DNA from: Deltaproteobacteria bacterium
GTDB lineage: Bacteria > Myxococcota_A > UBA9160 > SZUA-336
DNA: 64,000 nucleotides
Direction of reading: 5' to 3'
Assembly: GCA_029261925.1 (NCBI GenBank)
Contig: JAJDAJ010000075.1
Coordinates: 19,810 to 83,809, forward strand
The translations under genes and the position numbers were made by a program. Positions 20,613-33,194 of the stretch are shown piece by piece (the stretch's first letter is position 1; the number at the start of each line of letters is the position of its first letter). The notes under the pieces are model-generated. The model was not told where the DNA came from, ran no database searches, and saw nothing but the letters and a program-made list of their open reading frames with translations.

Positions 20613-22766
20613 GTGAACGACCAGGAACCCAGGAATCCCGCGGATCTCGAGCGCTGGCGAGAGCTGGCGAGCAAGGAGCTGCGAGGCAAGGATCCCGACA
20701 CCCTGATCTGGGACAGCCCCGAGGGCATCCCGATCAAGCCGCTGTACACGGCCGCGGATCTCGAGGCGCTCGAGCACGTGGACACGCTCCCGGGCCTGTT
20801 CCCGTTCCTGCGCGGGCCGCGCGCGACCATGTACGCCAACCGGCCCTGGACGGTGCGCCAGTACGCCGGCTTCTCGACCGCCGAGGAGTCCAACGCCTTC
20901 TACCGGGCCAATCTGGCCAGCGGCCAGAAGGGGCTCTCGGTGGCCTTCGACCTCGCGACCCACCGGGGCTACGACTCCGACCACCCGCGCGTGGTCGGCG
21001 ACGTGGGCAAGGCCGGCGTCGCGATCGACTCCGTCGAGGACATGAAGCGGCTCTTCGACGGCATCCCGCTGGACCAGATGTCGGTCTCGATGACGATGAA
21101 CGGTGCGGTGATCCCGACGCTCGCCGGCTACATCGTGGCCGCGGAGGAGCAGGGCGTCCCGACCGAGAAGCTCACGGGGACGATCCAGAACGACATCCTC
21201 AAGGAGTTCATGGTCCGCAACACCTACATCTACCCGCCCGAGCCCAGCATGCGGATCGTGGCCGACATCATCGAGTTCACGGCCAAGAAGATGCCGAAGT
21301 TCAACTCGATCTCGATCAGCGGCTACCACATGCAGGAGGCGGGGGCGACGTGCGTGCAGGAGCTCGCCTTCACGCTGGCCGACGGCGTGGAGTACGTGCG
21401 GGCCGCGCTGGCCAAGGGCCTCGACGTGGACGCCTTCGCGGGGCGGCTGAGCTTCTTCTGGTGCATCGGCATGAACTTCTTCATGGAGATCGCCAAGATG
21501 CGGGCCGGTCGCCTGCTCTGGGCGCGGCTGATGAAGCAGTTCGAGCCGCAGAATCCCGGGTCGATGATGCTGCGTACGCACTCCCAGACCTCGGGCTGGA
21601 GCCTCACCGAGCAGGATCCCTACAACAACATCGTGCGCACCACGATCGAGGCGCTCGCCGCGGTGCTCGGGGGCACGCAGTCCCTGCACACCAACAGCTT
21701 CGACGAGGCCATGTCGCTGCCCACGCCGTTCTCGGCGCGGATCGCGCGGAACACCCAGCTGATCATCGCCGAGGAGACGCACGTCACCAAGGTCATCGAT
21801 CCGCTGGCGGGCTCGTACTACGTGGAGAGCCTGACCGATGCGATCGCCCGCGAGGCCTGGAAGCTGATCGAGGAGGTCGAGGCGCTCGGCGGCATGACCC
21901 GCGCCATCGAGGCCGGCATGCCCAAGCTGCGCATCGAGGAGTCGGCCACGCGCCGCCAGGCGAGCATCGACCGCGGCGAGGACGTGATCGTCGGCGTCAA
22001 CCGCTACCGCAGCGACGAGGCGAGCCCCGTCGAGGTGCTCGACATCGACAACACGGAGGTCCGTGCCAAGCAGATCGCGGGCCTCGCGGAGCTGCGGCGT
22101 GCGCGCGACGAGAAGCGCTGCCGCGAGGCGCTGCGCCGCCTGACCGAGGGCGCAGCGGGCGGGGGCAACGTGCTCGAGCTGGCGGTGGACTGCGCGCGCG
22201 CGCGCGCCACCGTGGGCGAGATCTCCGACGCCATGGAGGAGGTCTTCGGCCGCCACCGCGCCGAGATCCGCAGCGTCTCGGGCGTGTACGCCGCCGCCAG
22301 CGAGGGCGACGAGGAGTTCGAGGCGGTCCGCGCCGAGGTCGCCGCCTTCGGGGCCGCCGAGGGCCGCCGCCCGCGCATCCTGGTGGCCAAGCTCGGGCAG
22401 GACGGGCACGATCGAGGTGCCAAGGTGATCGCGACCGGGTTCGCCGACCTCGGCTTCGACGTCGACGTCGGGCCGCTGTTCCAGACGCCCGAGGAGGTCG
22501 CGCGCCAGGCGGTCGAGAACGACGTTCACGTGGTGGGCGTGTCGACCCAGGCCGCCGGCCACAAGACGCTGGTGCCCGAGCTGATCGAGCAGCTGCGCAG
22601 CCAGGGTGCGGGGGACGTGGTCGTGGTGGCCGGGGGCGTGATCCCGGCCAAGGACTACGAGTTCCTGTTCGAGCGCGGCGTCGCGAACGTCTTCGGACCC
22701 GGTACGCCGATCACCAAGGCCGCGCGAGAGACCCTGCAGGCCGTGCGCGACCGCCGGGGCGCATGA
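20613..22766 (+). CDS. mcm: Methylmalonyl-CoA mutase, adenosylcobalamin-dependent
   Basis: Interconverts (R)-methylmalonyl-CoA and succinyl-CoA, used in propionate and odd-chain fatty-acid catabolism. The 717-residue single chain has the TIM-barrel catalytic domain (for example [18 protein letters not shown] and [16 protein letters not shown]) and a C-terminal B12 domain. The cobalt-ligating DxHxxG motif reads [10 protein letters not shown] (His about 599). This is the large catalytic-subunit type; no small subunit gene is adjacent, so a homodimer is likely. The GTG at 20613 follows GGGGAGGAG. The stop overlaps the start of meaB. Confidence 0.96.
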   Translation: MNDQEPRNPADLERWRELASKELRGKDPDTLIWDSPEGIPIKPLYTAADLEALEHVDTLPGLFPFLRGPRATMYANRPWTVRQYAGFSTAEESNAFYRANLASGQKGLSVAFDLATHRGYDSDHPRVVGDVGKAGVAIDSVEDMKRLFDGIPLDQMSVSMTMNGAVIPTLAGYIVAAEEQGVPTEKLTGTIQNDILKEFMVRNTYIYPPEPSMRIVADIIEFTAKKMPKFNSISISGYHMQEAGATCVQELAFTLADGVEYVRAALAKGLDVDAFAGRLSFFWCIGMNFFMEIAKMRAGRLLWARLMKQFEPQNPGSMMLRTHSQTSGWSLTEQDPYNNIVRTTIEALAAVLGGTQSLHTNSFDEAMSLPTPFSARIARNTQLIIAEETHVTKVIDPLAGSYYVESLTDAIAREAWKLIEEVEALGGMTRAIEAGMPKLRIEESATRRQASIDRGEDVIVGVNRYRSDEASPVEVLDIDNTEVRAKQIAGLAELRRARDEKRCREALRRLTEGAAGGGNVLELAVDCARARATVGEISDAMEEVFGRHRAEIRSVSGVYAAASEGDEEFEAVRAEVAAFGAAEGRRPRILVAKLGQDGHDRGAKVIATGFADLGFDVDVGPLFQTPEEVARQAVENDVHVVGVSTQAAGHKTLVPELIEQLRSQGAGDVVVVAGGVIPAKDYEFLFERGVANVFGPGTPITKAARETLQAVRDRRGA

Positions 22767-23752
22767 CGGAGACCGCCGACGAGGCGCGTGGCTACTGCGA
22801 GGGCGTGCTGGCCGGCGACCGGCGCCAGGTCGCGCGCGCCATCACGCTGCTGGAGAGCACCCGGGCCGATCACCGCGCGCTCGGCCAGCAGGTGCTCGAC
22901 CAGCTCGTGCCGCACGCGGGCAAGGCGATCCGGGTGGGCATCACCGGCCCGCCCGGCGTCGGCAAGAGCTCGTTCATCGAGGCGCTGGGCCTGAGGCTGG
23001 TCGGGCAGGGCCGGCGCCTCGCGGTGCTCGCGGTCGATCCCTCGAGCCCCGTCAGCGGCGGCAGCATCCTGGGCGACAAGACCCGAATGGAGGAGCTGGC
23101 GCGCGAGCCGGGGGCGTACATCCGCCCCTCTCCCTCGGGCGGCACGCTGGGAGGTGTCGCGCAGCGCACGCGCGAGGCCATGCTGGTGGTCGAGGCCGCA
23201 GGCCACGACGTGGTCCTGGTCGAGACCGTCGGCGTCGGCCAGTCCGAGGTCGAGGTGCGCGCCATGGTCGACCTGTTCGCCGTGCTGCTCCAGCCCGGTG
23301 CGGGCGACGACCTGCAGGGCATCAAGAAGGGCCTGCTCGAGCTCGCCGACGTGCTCGTGGTGCACAAGGCCGACGGCCCCCAGAAGGAGCTCGCGGAGCG
23401 CACCCGCGCGGACCACGAGAGCGCCCTGCAGCTGCTGCGCGGCGGCGTCGACGGCTGGACGCCGCGCGTGCTCACGGCGAGCTCGGTGCGCGGCGAGGGC
23501 ATCGCGGAGTTCTGGGAGCTCGTGCTCGAGCACCACGAGCAGCAGAGCCGCGCGGGGCAGCTCGAGCGCCGGCGTCGCGAGCAGACACGCGCCTGGCTCT
23601 GGCGCCTGCTCGAGGACGGTCTGCACGACGCTTTCCGGGGCGATCCCGCCATCGCCGCGCGCCTGCCCGAGCTCGAGGCGGCGGTGGAGGCGAGCGAGAT
23701 CACGGCGCCGAGGGCCGCGGCGGAGCTTCTTCGGCTCTTTCGGCCGGGCTAG
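22763..23752 (+). CDS. meaB: Mutase-chaperone GTPase MeaB/ArgK
   Basis: A G3E-family GTPase that loads adenosylcobalamin into methylmalonyl-CoA mutase and protects it from inactivation (bacterial MMAA). The 329-residue protein has the P-loop [10 protein letters not shown] at about 63-72, [20 protein letters not shown] (switch/base III region), and a GVGQSEVEV switch II. The base-recognition motif reads VHKAD. The ATG overlaps the mutase TGA, so the chaperone is translationally coupled to its client. Stops at 23752 with a 96-base gap before the next gene. Confidence 0.96.
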   Translation: MTETADEARGYCEGVLAGDRRQVARAITLLESTRADHRALGQQVLDQLVPHAGKAIRVGITGPPGVGKSSFIEALGLRLVGQGRRLAVLAVDPSSPVSGGSILGDKTRMEELAREPGAYIRPSPSGGTLGGVAQRTREAMLVVEAAGHDVVLVETVGVGQSEVEVRAMVDLFAVLLQPGAGDDLQGIKKGLLELADVLVVHKADGPQKELAERTRADHESALQLLRGGVDGWTPRVLTASSVRGEGIAEFWELVLEHHEQQSRAGQLERRRREQTRAWLWRLLEDGLHDAFRGDPAIAARLPELEAAVEASEITAPRAAAELLRLFRPG

Positions 23753-23778
23753 GGCCGGTTCACCCTTCTGCCCCGGTG

Positions 23779-23794
23779 TGTGAACGATTTCACA
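23779..23794. promoter_or_regulatory. CRP/FNR-type palindrome, site 1
   Basis: Exact match to the CRP consensus pattern TGTGA-N6-TCACA, in the 96-base gap between meaB and the large secreted propeller gene. In so GC-rich a sequence an exact 10-base dyad match with the correct spacer is unlikely by chance. The cognate regulator is not in the window: the cyclic-nucleotide protein at 40.1 kb has no DNA-binding domain. Confidence 0.6.
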
Positions 23795-23820
23795 GCCGGG
23801 CCCGGGGGAGAGCGCCAGCC

Positions 23821-23836
23821 TGTGCGCGAGTTCACA
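23821..23836. promoter_or_regulatory. CRP/FNR-type palindrome, site 2
   Basis: TGTGC-N6-TCACA, one mismatch from the CRP pattern, centred exactly 42 bases (four helical turns) downstream of site 1. Its last base is the first base of the AGGAGG Shine-Dalgarno of the 23849 gene, so a protein bound here would sit over the ribosome-binding region or act as a downstream operator. Confidence 0.5.
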
Positions 23837-23848
23837 GGAGGCTGCTCG

Positions 23849-28147
<4,299 letters not shown>

Positions 28148-28197
28148 CGACGCCGGCGCGTCTCCCCGCCGCCGACGGGGGGGCGCGTCTGCAGCCG

Positions 28198-29322
28198 CTA
28201 GTCGTGCGTCCGGATCTCGACGGCGATCACGTCGCTGTCGTCGGCGAGACGGCGGATCTTGGGCAGGCTCGCGATCATCCCGGCCAGCCGCTCCTGCGTG
28301 CGGTCGTCGATCGAGTCGAAGTGGATCAGCAGGCCGCGGTCGCCGTCGTCGCGCTCGACGTGGCCGTCGATCAGCAGCGGCTCGCCGGTGGCGCAGCCGT
28401 ACAGCGCCAGGCGCAGGCGCTCGCGCACGTCGATCCGGTTGGTGGGCTCGACGCGCAGGCCCCGCGCCGAGAGGTCGCGCGCGAGGAGCGCGCGCGTGGC
28501 GCCGGCGCACATGGCCTCGACGGAGCGCTCGTAGACCCCGCGCGGCGTTCGCCGCTCCTGGCGCGGGGAGGGTCCGGCGGCGCGAACGTCCTCCCCCGGT
28601 GAGGGATTGGAGCGCGGCGACCAGGCGGCCGGCCCGTAGGCGCGCTCGCGGAGCAGCTCCGCGAGCCCGAGCTGCGCCTGCGTTCCCAGGCCCTGGAAGC
28701 GCACGCCGAGCGCGTACTGTCCTGGCTGGCCGCCCTCGCGCGCGCCCAGGTCGCTGCGGACCACACGGCCGGTCAGTCGCACCGGGCGTCCGGTCTCCGG
28801 GCTCGGCAGGCTCAGCCGGACGCGTGAGCCGGGGCGTGCCCGTTCCCAGCCCATCAGCCGGCAGCCGTCCATGGAGAGGTCCACGAGCACGCCCTCGCGC
28901 GCGCGTCCCCAGCCCACCCGGTAGCGGACGCCGCTGCCCACCGAGAAGCGCGGCACGGCCTGCTGGTCCTGGCCGAGGAACAGCGCCTGGAGCAGGAGCG
29001 TGCGCGCCGCCACGGGGTGCGCGTCGAAGGGCACCAGCACGTCGAACCCGGCCCGGCGCAGGGCTGCGCGCTGCGTGCGCGCCTCGCCCTGGACGTACGC
29101 GAGCCAGGTCGAACGCAGGTGCTCGGGCCGCCGCCGCGTGTCCAGCGCCAGCGCCAGGCGCGCGGTCGTGATCAGGATCCGCACGTGCGCAGGGATGGCG
29201 ATCGGGGGCTCGAACTTGGAGCCGCGCCAGGTGCGGTACTCGACGCCGAGCTCGTCGAGCAGCGCTCTCGCGCCCTCGAGCTCTCCGTCGTCAATCAGGA
29301 GGGTTGCGTCGCCGGCCTGCAC
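28198..29322 (-). CDS. Double PilZ-domain protein with pseudo-receiver N-terminus
   Basis: A 374-residue cytoplasmic protein. Residues 1-110 look like a receiver-like alpha/beta domain (ATLLIDDGELEGARALLDEL, then VRILITTARLALAL) without an obvious phosphorylatable aspartate. Two PilZ-type segments follow, one around residues 130-225 (VDLSMDGCRLMGW) and one around 250-355 (LARDLSARGLRVEP). PilZ domains bind cyclic di-GMP through RxxxR and DxSxxG motifs; here the DxS part is seen in both, and an RR pair precedes the second (RQERRTPRG). The GTG at 29322 has GGAAGAG upstream. Divergent from the MglA-like GTPase, so a role in motility or surface behaviour is plausible but inferred. Confidence 0.75.
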   Translation of the reverse strand: MQAGDATLLIDDGELEGARALLDELGVEYRTWRGSKFEPPIAIPAHVRILITTARLALALDTRRRPEHLRSTWLAYVQGEARTQRAALRRAGFDVLVPFDAHPVAARTLLLQALFLGQDQQAVPRFSVGSGVRYRVGWGRAREGVLVDLSMDGCRLMGWERARPGSRVRLSLPSPETGRPVRLTGRVVRSDLGAREGGQPGQYALGVRFQGLGTQAQLGLAELLRERAYGPAAWSPRSNPSPGEDVRAAGPSPRQERRTPRGVYERSVEAMCAGATRALLARDLSARGLRVEPTNRIDVRERLRLALYGCATGEPLLIDGHVERDDGDRGLLIHFDSIDDRTQERLAGMIASLPKIRRLADDSDVIAVEIRTHD

Positions 29323-29448
29323 ACTCTCTTCCGGTGAGGGGAAACTCTCCCCCGCACATCGGAGAATCCCCCGGCGAACTTCATTCCCGCCGCCTCAACC
29401 GCCGCGGGGGGCCCGCCGATGAATGACCGGTCGGAGTGTGGCCGTCCC

Positions 29449-30126
29449 ATGCCTCAGCTGAACATCGAATCTCGCGAGATCACGCTCAAGATCGTGTACT
29501 ACGGGCCCGCTCGCTCGGGGAAGACCACCAACCTGAAGCAGCTGCACGACATGCTCGCCGGCGGCGTCGCCGGGGACATGGTCACGCTGGACACCCAGGA
29601 TGACCGGACCCTCTACTTCGACTTCCTGCCGGTCGAGTTCGGGGTCGAGGGCGACTACAAGATCAAGATCAAGCTGTTCACCGTGCCCGGGCAGGTCCTG
29701 CACCGCGCCACCCGCCGGGTGGTGCTCGCCGGGGCGGATGCGGTGGTCTTCGTGGCCGACTCCCAGCGCGAGGCGGCCTCCGGAAACGCCTACTCCTACA
29801 AGGACCTCGAGGCGAACCTGCGCGCGAACGGGCTGGACATCGACAAGCTCCCGCAGGTCGTGCAGTTCAACAAGCGCGATCTCGACGACGTCAAGCCGCT
29901 CGACGAGATCCGGCAGGCCTGGGAGGGCACCGGAGTCGCCACGGTGCCCGCCGTGGCCATGCGCGGCGAGGGCGTGATCGAGACCTTCCAGGCCGTCCTG
30001 CTGCGGCTGTACCGCGATCTGGAGTCGCGCCACGAGTTCGGCACCAAGTTCGGTGTGACCGAGCAGGCCTTCCTCGAGGGCATCATGTCGCACTTCGCCG
30101 AGCCCAAGGATCCGGCGCCGGCCTGA
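29449..30126 (+). CDS. MglA-like small Ras-family GTPase
   Basis: A 225-residue single-domain GTPase related to MglA, the cell-polarity and gliding-motility switch of myxobacteria. G1 is GPARSGKTTN (about residues 19-28), G3 is TVPGQ, and G4 is NKRD (about 138-141). The body motif VFVADSQRE is as in MglA. ATG 29449 is chosen because PQLNIESREITLKIVYYG aligns with the start of MglA proteins; ATG 29419 would add ten residues. A C-terminal extension of about 30 residues (EQAFLEGIMSHF) is longer than in Myxococcus MglA. No mglB GAP gene is adjacent; the divergent neighbour is a PilZ protein. Confidence 0.88.
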   Translation: MPQLNIESREITLKIVYYGPARSGKTTNLKQLHDMLAGGVAGDMVTLDTQDDRTLYFDFLPVEFGVEGDYKIKIKLFTVPGQVLHRATRRVVLAGADAVVFVADSQREAASGNAYSYKDLEANLRANGLDIDKLPQVVQFNKRDLDDVKPLDEIRQAWEGTGVATVPAVAMRGEGVIETFQAVLLRLYRDLESRHEFGTKFGVTEQAFLEGIMSHFAEPKDPAPA

Positions 30127-30178
30127 GTCCGGGGCCGAAAGGCTCCGCTTTCCGGGTATTTCCGGGGTGTGGCCGGCT

Positions 30179-30218
30179 GCGAGGCGCGTTTGACACCTCG
30201 CGGCGCCACGAGTAGCAT
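30179..30218 (+). promoter_or_regulatory. ribBA promoter (TTGACA-N17-TAGCAT) with dyad over the -35
   Basis: A consensus -35 TTGACA (30190-30195), 17-base spacer and TAGCAT -10 (30213-30218), the best sigma-70-type promoter in the window. The -35 is embedded in an inverted repeat GCGAGG / CCTCGC (30179-30184 and 30196-30201), a possible operator. Predicted start about 30225, leaving a leader of about 150 bases. Confidence 0.75.
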
Positions 30219-30226
30219 CGAGAGCG

Positions 30227-30247
30227 GCTACCTAGGAGCTAGGTAGC
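30227..30247. promoter_or_regulatory. Perfect dyad at the predicted 5' end of the ribBA mRNA
   Basis: Arms GCTACCTAG and CTAGGTAGC separated by GAG, nine perfect base pairs, starting about two bases after the predicted transcription start. It could be a repressor operator in DNA or a 5'-terminal stabilising hairpin in RNA. The remaining leader (30248-30376) is extremely C/G-rich. It does not contain the conserved FMN-riboswitch core. Confidence 0.6.
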
Positions 30248-30376
30248 TGGCCCCGGCGGCGGCCCCCCGACGCCCTCTCGTCCCGACCTCGCCCCTTCCG
30301 CCGTCGCCGCGCACGCGCCGGGCCCCCGGCCCGGGCCTCGCTCGCCGCCGGCGGCTCCGCCCCGCCCGGAAGGATC

Positions 30377-31636
30377 ATGCCAGTCGAAATGTCTGCCCCC
30401 GTGATCGAGGCGGCCCCCGAGCGGGCCATCGCGCGTGTCGAGGCCGCGATCGCGGCCATGCAGGCCGGCCAGATGGTGATCCTGGTCGACGACGAGGATC
30501 GCGAGAACGAGGGCGACCTGTGCATGGCGGCCGAGAAGTGCACGCCCGAGGCCGTCAACTTCATGGCCAAGCACGGCCGCGGCCTGATCTGTCTGACCCT
30601 GACGGCCGACAAGGCGCGCGACCTCGAGCTGGCGCCGATGGTCCCCGACCATCACAACACCGCACCTTTCCAGACGGCCTTCACGGTCTCGATCGAGGCT
30701 CGCGAGGGCGTCACCACGGGCATCTCCGCCGCGGACCGGGCGCGCACCATCCAGGTCGCGATCGCGGAGTCCAGCCGGGCGCGGGATCTGACGCGGCCCG
30801 GCCACGTCTTCCCGCTGGTCGCCAAGCCGGGCGGGGTGCTCCGGCGCACGGGCCAGACCGAGGGATCGGTCGACCTGGCGCGGCTGGCGGGCCTGAACCC
30901 GTCGGGCGTGATCTGCGAGATCATGAATGACGACGGGACCATGGCCCGGCGCGTCGACCTCGAGCGCTTCGCGCGGGAGCACGACCTGCGCATCGTCTCG
31001 ATCGCCGACGTCATCGCCTACCGGATGCGCAAGGATCGCCTGGTCTCGATCGCCGCCGAGGCCACGCTGCCGTCCGCATTTGGCGACTTCCGCGCGATCG
31101 TCTTCAAGAACGAGATCGACCACGTCGACCACGTGGCGCTGGTGCGCGGCGAGGTCGGGCCCGACAGCCCGGCCCTGGTCCGCGTGCACAGCGAGTGCCT
31201 CACGGGCGACGCCTTCGCGTCGCTGCGCTGCGACTGCGGCGAGCAGCTCCAGACCGCCCTGCACCTGATCCAGGAGGAGGGCTCGGGCGTGCTCCTGTAC
31301 ATGCGGCAGGAGGGCCGCGGTATCGGCCTGGCCAACAAGATCCGCGCCTACGCGCTGCAGGAGAACGAGGGCCTGGACACGGTCGAGGCCAACGAGCGCC
31401 TGGGCTTCCCGCCCGATGCCCGCGACTTCGGAGTCGGTGCGCAGATCCTCGTCACGCTGGGCGTCCGCATGATCCGGCTGCTGACGAACAACCCGCGCAA
31501 GCGGGCGGGCCTCGAGGGCTACGGCCTCGAGATCATCGAGCGCGTGCCGCTCGAGATGAAGCCGACCGACCAGAACCTGGAGTACCTGCGCGCCAAGCAG
31601 GCCAAGCTCGGCCACCTGCTGAGCCTGATGAGCTGA
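30377..31636 (+). CDS. ribBA: Bifunctional DHBP synthase / GTP cyclohydrolase II RibBA
   Basis: Supplies both precursors of riboflavin: 3,4-dihydroxy-2-butanone 4-phosphate from ribulose-5-phosphate (residues about 20-215) and the pyrimidine from GTP (about 220-415). The 419-residue protein shows [11 protein letters not shown] and the ribB phosphate-binding GHVFPL segment. The GCHII zinc cysteines lie in [20 protein letters not shown], and RQEGRGIGL is the GTP-cyclohydrolase catalytic loop. Both halves look intact. The ATG at 30377 follows GGAAGGATC. No other rib gene is adjacent; a PadR regulator follows one base after the stop. Transcription is likely from the promoter at 30190. Confidence 0.97.
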   Translation: MPVEMSAPVIEAAPERAIARVEAAIAAMQAGQMVILVDDEDRENEGDLCMAAEKCTPEAVNFMAKHGRGLICLTLTADKARDLELAPMVPDHHNTAPFQTAFTVSIEAREGVTTGISAADRARTIQVAIAESSRARDLTRPGHVFPLVAKPGGVLRRTGQTEGSVDLARLAGLNPSGVICEIMNDDGTMARRVDLERFAREHDLRIVSIADVIAYRMRKDRLVSIAAEATLPSAFGDFRAIVFKNEIDHVDHVALVRGEVGPDSPALVRVHSECLTGDAFASLRCDCGEQLQTALHLIQEEGSGVLLYMRQEGRGIGLANKIRAYALQENEGLDTVEANERLGFPPDARDFGVGAQILVTLGVRMIRLLTNNPRKRAGLEGYGLEIIERVPLEMKPTDQNLEYLRAKQAKLGHLLSLMS

Positions 31637-31637
31637 G

Positions 31638-32198
31638 ATGTCGGTCGCGCACACCATCCTCGGGGTGCTGATGGACGCTCCGGCTCACGGCTACGCCATC
31701 AAGAAGCAGCTTGCCGGCGCGCCGACCGCGGGCGAGGGGCCGCTGAACGACGGCCAGCTCTACCCGGCGCTGGCGCGGATGGAGCGCGAGGGCTGGATCA
31801 CCAAGGAGGTGGTCGAGCAGCGGCGCAGCCCCTCCAAGCACCTGTACCGGCTGACCGACGCCGGCCGCGGCGAGTTCTTCGACTGGCTCGCGGGCGATCG
31901 CAGCCGGGCGCCCCACCCCTGGAAGTTCGACTTCCTGCAGCGCTGTGCCTTCCTGCGACACCTCGACCCCGGGCGCGTGGAGCTCCAGCTCGCCGCCGAG
32001 ATCGAGCGCGTATCCGAGTGCCTGACGGGCCTCGAGCGCTTCGCCGGGGAGGTCGCCGCGCGCGACCCCGACCTGTACCGCGAGATGCTCGTGGACTACG
32101 GAATCCGAATCCAGCGCCTGCGGCGCGACTGGCTCGAGGAGCTGCAGGGTCGAGTGACCCGCTCCACGCTGCCGGTGGCCGCGGCGCGCAACGCCTGA
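31638..32198 (+). CDS. PadR-family transcriptional regulator
   Basis: A 186-residue winged-helix protein. The PadR DNA-binding domain occupies residues 1-90: LGVLMDAPAHGYAIKKQL, then GQLYPALARMEREGWI and LYRLTDAGR. The C-terminal Vir-like helical dimerisation domain follows (about 95-180). PadR proteins usually repress nearby detoxification, efflux or stress genes. It is transcribed with ribBA (one base apart) and is followed by the MoxR/VWA pair 9 bases later; which gene it controls is unknown. Confidence 0.9.
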   Translation: MSVAHTILGVLMDAPAHGYAIKKQLAGAPTAGEGPLNDGQLYPALARMEREGWITKEVVEQRRSPSKHLYRLTDAGRGEFFDWLAGDRSRAPHPWKFDFLQRCAFLRHLDPGRVELQLAAEIERVSECLTGLERFAGEVAARDPDLYREMLVDYGIRIQRLRRDWLEELQGRVTRSTLPVAAARNA

Positions 32199-32207
32199 GG
32201 AGACCCC

Positions 32208-33194
32208 ATGTTCGACACTGTGGAAGACGTCCAGAAGCGGCTGCTGGACCAGGGATACATCGCCGACAAGAACATCTCGACGGTGGTCTTCCTGGCCAGC
32301 AAGCTCAAGAAGCCGATCCTGGTCGAGGGTCCGGCGGGCGTCGGCAAGACCGAGCTCGCCAAGGTGGTGGCGCAGGCGGTCGGCCGCAAGCTGATCCGGC
32401 TCCAGTGCTACGAGGGCCTCGACGAGTCCAAGGCACTGTACGAGTGGGAGTACTCCAAGCAGCTGCTCTACACCCAGATGCTGCGCGACAAGATCGGCGA
32501 GGTCATCGCGGGGGCCAACGGCCTCAAGGAGGCCTCGGAGCGCATCGTCGAGCAGGAGGACGTGTTCTTCAGCGAGAACTTCATCCTGCCGCGCCCGCTG
32601 ATGCAGGCGATCACCAGCAACGAGCCGGTGGCGCTGCTGATCGACGAGGTGGACAAGTCTGACCCCGAGTTCGAGGCCTTCCTGCTCGAGGTGCTCTCGG
32701 ACTACACCGTCAGCGTGCCCGAGATCGGCACGATCGGCGCGAAGCACCTGCCGCTGGTCTTCCTGACCTCGAACGACCAGCGCGAGATGACCGACGCGCT
32801 CAAGCGGCGCTGCCTGCATCTGCACATCGACTTCCCGGACGCCGAGCAGGAGATGCGGATCCTCGAGCTGAAGGTCCCGGGCATCGGCGATCGCCTGGCG
32901 AAGGACATCATCGAGCTGATCCAGGCCGTGCGGAAGATCGACCTCAAGAAGACGCCGTCGATCTCGGAGACCCTGGACTGGGCGCGCGCCCTGATGATCC
33001 TCAACGCCGAGGAGCTCGACGAGGACCTCGTCAACGGGACGCTGAACATCATCCTCAAGCACCAGGGCGATATCCACAAGGCCCAGTCCGAGCTCGGCCA
33101 GCTGCTCCAGCGCAAGGCGTCGGAGAGCCAGGCCGGTCAGCCCGCGGCCGAGAAGCCCTCGGACGCGAACCTCAAGAAGTCGGTCCTGCACTGA
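32208..33194 (+). CDS. MoxR-type AAA ATPase (CoxD-like)
   Basis: A 328-residue AAA_5 ATPase. Walker A is EGPAGVGKTEL (about residues 43-53), Walker B is LLIDEVDK (about 144-151), then the sensor region LTSNDQREM and an arginine-finger stretch ALKRRCLH. MoxR ATPases act with VWA-domain partners as chaperones that insert metals or activate enzymes; the closest architecture is CoxD, paired with CoxE in CO-dehydrogenase maturation. The start of the VWA partner overlaps its stop. No CO-dehydrogenase genes are in the window, so the client is unknown. Confidence 0.9.
   Translation: MFDTVEDVQKRLLDQGYIADKNISTVVFLASKLKKPILVEGPAGVGKTELAKVVAQAVGRKLIRLQCYEGLDESKALYEWEYSKQLLYTQMLRDKIGEVIAGANGLKEASERIVEQEDVFFSENFILPRPLMQAITSNEPVALLIDEVDKSDPEFEAFLLEVLSDYTVSVPEIGTIGAKHLPLVFLTSNDQREMTDALKRRCLHLHIDFPDAEQEMRILELKVPGIGDRLAKDIIELIQAVRKIDLKKTPSISETLDWARALMILNAEELDEDLVNGTLNIILKHQGDIHKAQSELGQLLQRKASESQAGQPAAEKPSDANLKKSVLH

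Noticed and set aside
23780..23848. Upstream GTG start for the large propeller protein
   Set aside because: The GTG lies inside a CRP-type palindrome; the ATG at 23849 has AGGAGG at ideal spacing and begins a clean signal peptide.
30127..30376. FMN riboswitch before ribBA
   Set aside because: The conserved aptamer core motifs are absent; the leader is almost pure G/C beyond the 5' dyad.
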